A program made the translations under genes and the position numbers. The notes beneath the pieces were generated by a model. It worked only from the letters and a program-made list of their open reading frames with translations, made no database searches and was not told where the DNA came from. A stretch of DNA of 64,000 nucleotides from Mesorhizobium sp. M2D.F.Ca.ET.226.01.1.1 (GTDB lineage Bacteria > Pseudomonadota > Alphaproteobacteria > Rhizobiales > Rhizobiaceae), in contig NZ_RZOY02000006.1 of NCBI RefSeq assembly GCF_004022705.2, forward strand, positions 342,943 to 406,942. The letters are read 5' to 3'. The stretch's first letter is position 1, and each line of letters begins with the position of its first letter. This document shows positions 29,293 to 35,965 of the stretch, in pieces.

Positions 29293-29354
29293 GGACCGTT
29301 GTCTTATGCTAGATGCCCGACAAGTGAGACGTCAGCCGTAGTTCGAATCCCCCT

Positions 29355-30743
29355 ATGCTCGAAGATCTTCGCCTCACCGAGGATGAAAGCCCGGTCTATC
29401 GCCGTCTTGCCGACGCGATCGCCGAACGCATCGCCGCGGGCACGCTTGCCGTCGGCGACCGGCTGCCGCCGCAGCGCGAGATCGCGCGCGCTTTGGGCAT
29501 CAATGTCACGACCGTGACGCGGGCGCTCTCCACCCTGCAGGAGCAAGGTCTGCTCGAAGCGCGCCCCGGGCGCGGCACGACAGTCGCCGCCCGCGACGCG
29601 GGCGAGAAGCCGGGTTTCGTGTCGGCGCCGAGCGACCAGAGCGGTATCATCGACCTCTCGGTCAACCGGCCGGCTACCTCCGCCTATCTGGATGCGGTAG
29701 CCGCTCTGCTGCCACGCCTTTCCAAGGATCGCCACTACGCCTCGCTGCAGGATTATCACCCGCCGGAGGGACCGCTCTGGGGACGCGTGGCGGTCGCCGA
29801 TTGGTTCAAGGCAGTCGCCGGCGACGGCGACCCGGGCCGTGTCGTGCTCGCCGCGGGCGCCCAGCATGGCCTCGACTGCGTTCTTGGCGCCGTCACCCGG
29901 CAAGGTGAGGTGATCCTTGCCGACGAGGTGACCTATCAGGGCATCAACGCGCTCTGCCGTGTGCACGGGTTGGACCTGCGCGGCGTCGCCATGGACCGCG
30001 GCGGCATGCGTCCGGACGCCTTCGAGGCAGCTTGCGCGCAGCTTCGCCCGCGTGCGGTTTTCCTGGTGCCGACACTGCACAATCCGACGACGATCACACT
30101 GAGCGCGGAGCGCCGGCATGAATTGGCGGCGGTAGCGCGACGCCACAATGTGCTGATCATCGAGGACGACGTCTACCGGCCGCTGGCCGATGACCCGCCG
30201 CCCTCCTTCGCCAGCCTCGAACCGGAGCTGACGATCCATCTCGGTGCACTGTCGAAATGCCTGGCGCCCGGCCTTCGCCTCGGCTTCGTCATTGCCCCGC
30301 GCCCGATCGCCGGCCAGGTCGCGGCGGCCTTGCGCATCAATTGCTGGAGCATCAGCCCGCTGACGGCGCTGATTGGCGCGAGATTGATCGAGGAAGGTGC
30401 TGCCGCCCGCATCATCGACATCCAGAAACAGGAACTGCGCCAGCGCCAGGCGATCCTCTCCGAAATCCTCGGCCGCTTTGACATCCAGAGCCACCCGACC
30501 TCGACGCATGCCTGGCTGCGCCTGCCCGAACCCTGGCGCGGCGCCGGCTTTGCCCGCACCTGCCTGGAGCGCGGCGTCGCCGTGCTGCCGGGCGATGCCT
30601 TCGCCGTCGGCCGCGAGCCGGTCCAGCACGGCGTGCGCATCAATGTCGGCGCGGCGCGCTCGCAAGAAGACCTGCGCTCGGCGCTGACCACCATGGCCGA
30701 GCTGCTCGCCGCCGGTCATCTGCAATTACCGGGCTTCGTCTGA
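29355..30743 (+). CDS. MocR-type regulator (GntR helix-turn-helix fused to aminotransferase-like domain)
   Basis: 462 residues. Winged helix GntR domain at about 12-80 (LPPQREIARALGINVTTVTRAL is the recognition part), linker, then a fold-type I aminotransferase domain with the PLP lysine Lys301 in GALSKCLAPGLRLGF and the LVPTLHNPTT and DDVYRPL cofactor segments. MocR proteins use PLP plus an amino compound as effector. Divergent from a polyamine/opine-type ABC operon and followed five bases later by a flavin oxidoreductase, both likely targets. No Shine-Dalgarno is visible before the ATG. Confidence 0.9.
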   Translation: MLEDLRLTEDESPVYRRLADAIAERIAAGTLAVGDRLPPQREIARALGINVTTVTRALSTLQEQGLLEARPGRGTTVAARDAGEKPGFVSAPSDQSGIIDLSVNRPATSAYLDAVAALLPRLSKDRHYASLQDYHPPEGPLWGRVAVADWFKAVAGDGDPGRVVLAAGAQHGLDCVLGAVTRQGEVILADEVTYQGINALCRVHGLDLRGVAMDRGGMRPDAFEAACAQLRPRAVFLVPTLHNPTTITLSAERRHELAAVARRHNVLIIEDDVYRPLADDPPPSFASLEPELTIHLGALSKCLAPGLRLGFVIAPRPIAGQVAAALRINCWSISPLTALIGARLIEEGAAARIIDIQKQELRQRQAILSEILGRFDIQSHPTSTHAWLRLPEPWRGAGFARTCLERGVAVLPGDAFAVGREPVQHGVRINVGAARSQEDLRSALTTMAELLAAGHLQLPGFV

Positions 30744-30748
30744 CAGAC

Positions 30749-32002
30749 ATGACCTCAACAGTCGCGCCGAAATCGGTCGAGATCGCCATCATCGGCGCCG
30801 GTGTCATCGGCCTGGCCACGGCCTTACGGCTTGCCGGCGAGGGCCGCGAGGTCTTGCTCATAGACCCGAATGAGCCGGGCTCGGGTGCTTCGTTCGGCAA
30901 TGCCGGCACGATCGCCGAATATGCCTGCATGCCGGTCGGCAATCCCGGCGTGCTGCGTGCGCTGCCGACGCTGCTGCTCGATCCAGACAGCCCGTTCTCG
31001 CTGCGTTGGGCAGCACTTTTCCAGCTCGCGCCATGGCTCATCCGCTTCGTCCGGCAGTCGCTGCCGAAGACCACCCGCGCCAATGCGCTGGCGCTTGCAG
31101 GTCTACTTGCCGAAGCCCTGCCGGCCTGGGGCGAGATGGTGCAGGAGGCCGGTCTTCAGGACCTGATGCGCCGCAATGGCTGCCTTTATGTCTATCGCCG
31201 CGCAGCCGATTTCGCCGCCTCCGCGGTCGGGCGGGCCTTGCGAGCCGAGCTTGGCGTCCACCAGCAGGTGCTGAGTTCCGAACAGGTGGCCGCGCTGGAG
31301 CCACGGCTTGCGGCGTTCGAGACTCGGGGCCTTTATTTCCCGGATTCGATCAACGTCAGCGATCCCAGGGCAGTGATGGCGCGGCTTGCGGCAGCCGCCA
31401 CCGCCAGGAGTGCCCAATTCGTGCGCGCGAGCGTGACCGGCCTCGCAACGGCTGCCGGCGACGTGCGGCTGAGCGGCCCGGGCCTCGCCGTCACGGCGCA
31501 AAAAGTGGTGATCGCGGCGGGCGCGCGGTCCCGGCCCCTCGCGGCCCAGGCCGGCGATCGGATCCCGCTCGACACCGAGCGCGGCTACCATCTGGAATTT
31601 CAGACCGCGGCACCTTTGCTCAACCGCCCGGTCTGTCCTGTCGATCTCGGTTTCTACATGACGCCGATGGACGGCCGGCTGCGGGTTGCCGGCACCGTCG
31701 AGTTGGGCGGCCTCAAGGCGCCGCCCAACCCGCGCCGGCTGGCGCTGCTCGATCGCGGCGTGCGGCAGTTCTTTCCCGATCTCGGCCAGCCCTCCTCGCA
31801 ATGGCTGGGCTTCCGGCCGTCGCTGCCGGACTCGCGACCCGTGATCGGGCCTTCGGCAAAGTCACCGAATGTGATCTACGCCTTCGGCCACGGCCATCTG
31901 GGATTGACGCTCGCCCCGGCGACGGCCCGCTGGGTCGCCCGCTTCATCGCTGGCCAGGACGTGCAATCGGCCGCCGATTTTGCTCCTGCGCGTTTCGGCT
32001 GA
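30749..32002 (+). CDS. FAD-dependent oxidoreductase, D-amino-acid dehydrogenase-like
   Basis: 417-residue DAO-fold flavoprotein. FAD dinucleotide motif [14 protein letters not shown] at residues 17-30; the C-terminal WLGFRPSLPDSRPVIGPS and FGHGHLGLTLAPAT segments are typical of DadA-like dehydrogenases. No signal peptide; probably membrane-peripheral, passing electrons to quinone. Five bases behind the MocR gene. In context it may deaminate the amine or D-amino acid brought in by the divergent ABC transporter. Substrate not identified. Confidence 0.83.
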   Translation: MTSTVAPKSVEIAIIGAGVIGLATALRLAGEGREVLLIDPNEPGSGASFGNAGTIAEYACMPVGNPGVLRALPTLLLDPDSPFSLRWAALFQLAPWLIRFVRQSLPKTTRANALALAGLLAEALPAWGEMVQEAGLQDLMRRNGCLYVYRRAADFAASAVGRALRAELGVHQQVLSSEQVAALEPRLAAFETRGLYFPDSINVSDPRAVMARLAAAATARSAQFVRASVTGLATAAGDVRLSGPGLAVTAQKVVIAAGARSRPLAAQAGDRIPLDTERGYHLEFQTAAPLLNRPVCPVDLGFYMTPMDGRLRVAGTVELGGLKAPPNPRRLALLDRGVRQFFPDLGQPSSQWLGFRPSLPDSRPVIGPSAKSPNVIYAFGHGHLGLTLAPATARWVARFIAGQDVQSAADFAPARFG

Positions 32003-32105
32003 GCCAGCGCGCCAAGCGACTGACATTTTTCTCACGCGGCGAAGCCGCGAGACCTCATTCGGGGTAGCTCAAAGCCTTTGGCCGTCTGGCGGCATCAATA
32101 TAATT

Positions 32106-32120
32106 AAATCAACTTGATTT
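32106..32120. promoter_or_regulatory. palindromic operator upstream of ROK regulator
   Basis: AAATCAACTTGATTT, seven-base perfect arms around a central C, 44 bases before the preferred ATG of the ROK gene. Its symmetry and position suggest autoregulation. Confidence 0.55.
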
Positions 32121-32163
32121 TCAAAAGGGGCATTATACACTTGGCGTGACTGGTAAGTACCTC

Positions 32164-33369
32164 ATGATCCTCAAGAAAACCATCTCCGGTACAAATCTCG
32201 AGCAGGCGAAATCGCATAACCGGCGTGTGGTGATCGAGACGATCCGCACCAACGGCCCGCTGTCGCGAGCGGCAATCGCCAGGCTGACGGCGCTGTCGTC
32301 GCAGACCATCTCCAATATCGTCGAGGAATTGGAAGAAGCCGGGCTGCTGCGCCCGGAAGCGACGCTGAAAGGCGCGCGCGGCCAGCCGGCCGTCCCCTAC
32401 TCCATCAACCCTGATGGCGGCTACTCGATCGGCCTGCAGCTCGACCATCAGCTTGCCGTCGGCGTCGTCACCGACCTTTCCGGCACGATGCGCGCCCGTA
32501 TCGAGCGAAATGTCGACCGCCCGACCCCCGCCGAGGCGATGCCGCTGCTTGCCGTGATCGCGGACGACCTGATCGCCACCTCCCGCCTCGACCGCACGAA
32601 GCTGCTCGGCATCGGCATGGCGATGCCCGGCCCTTTCGGCGTCGAGGGCATGACGTCGGTCGGCCCGACTGCGCTCCCCGGCTGGCATGACTTTCCCGTT
32701 GCCGAAGAACTGGAACGGCTGACCGGCATCGCCGTGATCGTCGAGAACGACGCCACCGCAGCCGCAATAGGCGAGCGGCTCTATGGTGTCGCCCGCAAGC
32801 TCGACAACTTCGTCTATCTGTTCATCGGAACCGGCCTGGGCGCCGGCCTCTTCCTCGACGGCCATCTCTACAAGGGCAGCCGGCACAATGCCGGCGAGAT
32901 CGGCCACATCATCGTCAAGCCGGGCGGCCTGCCCTGCGACTGCGGCAAGCGCGGCTGCCTGGAGCGCTACATCTCGCTACGCGCGGCCTATGACAGGCTC
33001 GATCTGCCGGATCCCGACCACGCCTCGCCCGGCCTGCTGGAGGAATTGCTGGCCAAGCGCGACAGGCGTTTCGAGGCATGGCTCGCCGAAGCGGTCGAGC
33101 CGCTGCGCCAGGCGATCGACGTCGTGGAGATGGCGCTCGACCCCGAAACCGTCGTGCTCGGCGGCTTCATGCCGCTGCCGGTGATCGAGGCTCTCGCCGC
33201 CCGGCTGGAGCCGCTGCATCTTTCGGTCAGCTCGACCAGCGCCCGCGCGACGCCGCGCGTTGTGGTGGGCGCCGCCGGCAAGGACACGTCCGTGCTCGGT
33301 GCCGCGGCCCTACCGATCTTTTCGGAGACCAACCCGCAATTCGACGTGCTGCAGAAGCCTGTGGGCTAA
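32164..33369 (+). CDS. ROK-family transcriptional regulator
   Basis: 401 residues. N-terminal winged helix (about 12-70; LSRAAIARLTALSSQTISNIVEEL) joined to a ROK sugar-kinase-like domain. The ATPase-like motif LFIGTGLGAGLFLDG and the zinc-binding cluster GxxGEIGHxxVxPGGxxCxCGxxGCLE are present (CDCGKRGCLERYIS), so ROK zinc ligands are intact. A GTG at 32146 in frame is an alternative start; neither has a clear ribosome site. No transporter or kinase is adjacent, so the inducer is unknown. A palindrome upstream is a probable own operator. Confidence 0.88.
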   Translation: MILKKTISGTNLEQAKSHNRRVVIETIRTNGPLSRAAIARLTALSSQTISNIVEELEEAGLLRPEATLKGARGQPAVPYSINPDGGYSIGLQLDHQLAVGVVTDLSGTMRARIERNVDRPTPAEAMPLLAVIADDLIATSRLDRTKLLGIGMAMPGPFGVEGMTSVGPTALPGWHDFPVAEELERLTGIAVIVENDATAAAIGERLYGVARKLDNFVYLFIGTGLGAGLFLDGHLYKGSRHNAGEIGHIIVKPGGLPCDCGKRGCLERYISLRAAYDRLDLPDPDHASPGLLEELLAKRDRRFEAWLAEAVEPLRQAIDVVEMALDPETVVLGGFMPLPVIEALAARLEPLHLSVSSTSARATPRVVVGAAGKDTSVLGAAALPIFSETNPQFDVLQKPVG

Positions 33370-33370
33370 A

Positions 33371-33414
33371 GCAATTCCAGGAAAAGTGCGAGGCGGTTTT
33401 CCGTCCGGAATTGC
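33371..33414. repeat. rhizobial 44-base palindrome, copy 1
   Basis: GCAATTCC...GGAATTGC outer arms and GGAAAA/TTTTCC inner arms. 41 of 44 bases equal the element at 35922-35965. Lies between the ROK stop and the deformylase-like gene. Confidence 0.85.
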
Positions 33415-33427
33415 GTGAAAGAGAGAT

Positions 33428-33922
33428 ATGCCGGTTCGGCCGATCGTAAAATTCCCCGATCCGCTCCTGCGTGCCGTCGCGGATCCCGTGAAGCTGTTCG
33501 ACAGCGATCTGCGCGATCTGGCCGGCGATCTTATCGACACAATGCACGCCGCGCCCGGGATCGGCATAACCGGCCCGCATATCGGCATTCTGAAACGCCT
33601 GGTCGTGATCCAGGTGCCTCCCGCCACCAACCCTTCGGTCTATGCAAATCCCTCGATTGTCGAGGCCTCGTCCCAAATGATGCGTCACACCGAAGGCAGT
33701 GTTTCGATGCCTGGCGTCACGGAAGAGATCGAGCGGCACGCCCGCGTACGGATTCGCTATCAGGATCTCGAGGGCAAGGAGCATTTCGAGGACGCCGAAG
33801 GTCTGCTGGCGGTGTGCCATCAGCACGAGATCGATCAGCTCGACGGCGTCTTCTGGATACATAGGCTGTCGCGCCTGAAGCGCGATCGCCTGATCAAACG
33901 CTACGGCAAACTGACACGGTAG
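33428..33922 (+). CDS. peptide-deformylase-like protein with degenerate active site
   Basis: 164 residues with the peptide deformylase fold pattern, but the three catalytic motifs are altered. Motif 1 GxGxAAxQ is GIGITGPH (44-51; Gln replaced by His). Motif 2 EGCLS is EGSVS (89-93), so the metal-binding Cys is Ser91. Motif 3 QHEIDH is QHEIDQ (132-137), so the second metal His is Gln137. Only His133 and Glu134 remain. Loss of two of three metal ligands makes normal deformylase activity unlikely; it may be a paralogue with a binding or other role. The housekeeping enzyme is presumably elsewhere in the genome. Confidence 0.85.
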   Translation: MPVRPIVKFPDPLLRAVADPVKLFDSDLRDLAGDLIDTMHAAPGIGITGPHIGILKRLVVIQVPPATNPSVYANPSIVEASSQMMRHTEGSVSMPGVTEEIERHARVRIRYQDLEGKEHFEDAEGLLAVCHQHEIDQLDGVFWIHRLSRLKRDRLIKRYGKLTR

Positions 33923-34210
33923 ACTGGCGAGGCTCAGGCGGAGCGCAGACGGCATCAATCCCGCGAGCGTGAGCCGTGGTTCGGCGCATGTCGGGAGCCC
34001 ACAATCTCCGGCAGAGGAACTACTTGGCTCTTCTGAGAAGACGCCAGCTTCAACTTGCCGCGAGTGTTAGCTGCTTCACAGTCACGCTCGCCCGGACAGC
34101 ACAAAATCCCGCTGTATTGATTTCATTTGCGAATACTTGTCGCCTTTGCCGCTGCATCGACATCGGAGCTGTTCCCGTTGCCGGCCGCAAGGGCTCCGGG
34201 GGCATTTCCG
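33923..34210. other. non-coding gap before ThDP enzyme gene
   Basis: 288 bases between the deformylase-like stop and the chosen ATG of the ThDP enzyme. The ThDP frame stays open upstream to a TTG at 34127, but that part is not recognisably conserved. It should hold the promoter of the downstream cluster; I see no convincing sigma-70 hexamers or operator. Confidence 0.5.
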
Positions 34211-35920
34211 ATGCGGGTCTACGAGGCGATCGTGAAGGGCCTGGAAGGCATTGGCGTCGGCGCCGCATTCGGTGGCGCGGGCGAAAATGCCGCCGGACTG
34301 ATGCTGGCGCTGAAACACTCCAAGTCGATCCGGCCGGTGATCACCAGGCATGAGCAGGCGGCGTCCTTCATGGCCTGCGGCTACGCCATGTTTTCCGGCC
34401 AGCTCGGCGTCTGCTTCGCCACCGCCGGTCCCGGTGCCTTCAACCTGTTCTCGGGCCTCGCGGTCGCCATGTCGGACTCCTATCCGGTGCTGGCGGTCTC
34501 CGGCTTCGCCTCACGCAAATGGACCGGCAAGGGCGCGCTCAATGAAACCTCGGGCGTAAGCCGCACGCCGGACTCGCAAAAGATGTTCGCCGCGACGACG
34601 AAGAAATCCTTCCTGCTCACCGATGCCGCCAAAACCTGCGACGTGCTTGAAGAGGCCGTCAACATCGCCTTCGAAGGCAGGCCCGGTCCCGTCCACATCC
34701 ACGTGCCGGAGGACCTCACCGAACACGATGTGTCGGTCGACAATTTCCGCCCGATCGACCTTCAGGTGAAACCGGTGCTGCCGGACCCTGCAAGAGTGCG
34801 GGACGTCGCCGAGATGCTTGTCGAGGCTCTGGAGAAGGGCAAGAAGGTTATCGCACTGATCGGCTTCGGCGCGGTCAAGAGCGGCGCCGGCCACGAGCTG
34901 AAGCAGCTCCTCGAGCGTTACCAGATTCCCTTCGCCACGACGCTCGACGGCAAGGGCATCGTCGCCGAACGTCACCCCCTATGCGTGGGCGTCTTCTGCG
35001 ACAGTGGCCATAGCGCGGCCTGGAAGGCGTTCCTTGACGCCGACCTTGTCCTGGCCGTCGGCAATTCCTTCGCCCAGCACGCGACCTTCGGTTTTCGCGA
35101 CGACCTCTTCGAAAACCGCAAGCTGATCCACATCAACATCGACATCAATGAGATCGACAAGGTCTACAAGGCCGATGGCGCCATCATCGGCGACGCCAAG
35201 CTCGCGGTCGGCGCGCTGCTTGCGAAGATGTCGGACATGCTCGAGCCGAGCCTGCCGGCGGACCGCGAGGCGACCGATTACAGCGACGAGCACATCCTGC
35301 ATCTGACCGGCAAGATCCACCCCGGACAGATGGCGCAATCGCTGTCGAAACGCTTGCCGGACAATGCGATCGTGCTTGCCGACGCCGGCGCGCATCTCGC
35401 CTGGCTCGGCTATTACCTGCAGATCGCGCCCGGCCAGAACTTCCGCAAGCCCGGCGATTTCGGGCCGATGGCGGGCAGCGTCAACGGCGCGCTCGGCGTC
35501 AAGCTCGCCCATCCCGAACGCCCGGTGATCGTCGGCTGCGGTGACGGCTGCTACCTGCTCTCCGGCTTCGAGCTGCTCACCGCGGTCCAGTACGACATCC
35601 CGGTGATCTGGATCGTCTTCAACAACAACGAGTTTCAGCTGATCAAGCTCTACCAGCTGCAATCCTACCAGGAATACGGCCTGGTCGATTTCGACAACCC
35701 CGACTATGTCGGCTTCGCCCAGGCCTGCGGCGCGAAGGGCTACCGCGTCGAGACGCTGGAAGAATTCGAAGCCGCGCTCGACGACGCGATGGCGCTCGGC
35801 AAGCCGGCCGTCATCGACGCCCACATCACCAGGCTGGCGTTGCCGCATTACAGCCCCTCGCCCGGGGGTCTTCTCAAGGGCGTCGGGGAGATGATCGAAA
35901 AGCGCATTCGCCCCGACTGA
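34211..35920 (+). CDS. thiamine diphosphate-dependent enzyme (acetolactate synthase/decarboxylase superfamily)
   Basis: 569 residues in the usual three domains. The cofactor-activating glutamate is Glu48 in TRHEQAASFMACGYA; the Mg/ThDP motif runs from Gly444-Asp445-Gly446 (VGCGDGC) to Asn471-Asn472 (WIVFNNNEF). Start chosen at MRVYEAIVKGLEGIGV, after GGGGGC; the frame is open back to a TTG but without conservation. Not clearly IlvB, indolepyruvate decarboxylase or oxalyl-CoA decarboxylase from sequence alone. It is separated from the heme fusion gene only by a palindrome, so the two are probably co-transcribed. Reaction unknown: decarboxylation or carboligation of a 2-oxo acid, acyl-CoA or aldehyde. 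Confidence 0.85.
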   Translation: MRVYEAIVKGLEGIGVGAAFGGAGENAAGLMLALKHSKSIRPVITRHEQAASFMACGYAMFSGQLGVCFATAGPGAFNLFSGLAVAMSDSYPVLAVSGFASRKWTGKGALNETSGVSRTPDSQKMFAATTKKSFLLTDAAKTCDVLEEAVNIAFEGRPGPVHIHVPEDLTEHDVSVDNFRPIDLQVKPVLPDPARVRDVAEMLVEALEKGKKVIALIGFGAVKSGAGHELKQLLERYQIPFATTLDGKGIVAERHPLCVGVFCDSGHSAAWKAFLDADLVLAVGNSFAQHATFGFRDDLFENRKLIHINIDINEIDKVYKADGAIIGDAKLAVGALLAKMSDMLEPSLPADREATDYSDEHILHLTGKIHPGQMAQSLSKRLPDNAIVLADAGAHLAWLGYYLQIAPGQNFRKPGDFGPMAGSVNGALGVKLAHPERPVIVGCGDGCYLLSGFELLTAVQYDIPVIWIVFNNNEFQLIKLYQLQSYQEYGLVDFDNPDYVGFAQACGAKGYRVETLEEFEAALDDAMALGKPAVIDAHITRLALPHYSPSPGGLLKGVGEMIEKRIRPD

Positions 35921-35921
35921 A

Positions 35922-35965
35922 GCAATTCCAGGAAAAGTGCTGGGCGGTTTTCCGCCCGGAATTGC
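35922..35965. repeat. rhizobial 44-base palindrome, copy 2
   Basis: Same element as 33371-33414 (41 of 44 identical). GCAATTCC at 35922-35929 pairs with GGAATTGC at 35958-35965. It begins right after the ThDP gene stop and its right arm contains the TTG that is the only in-frame start of the downstream heme fusion, so it may have been inserted next to, and disturbed, that gene's 5' end. Confidence 0.85.

Noticed and set aside
34127..34210. 28-codon TTG-started N-terminal extension of the ThDP enzyme, resembling a signal peptide
   Set aside because: No ribosome site, no conserved residues, and ThDP enzymes of this type start at the MRVYEAIV position; the internal ATG has better spacing.
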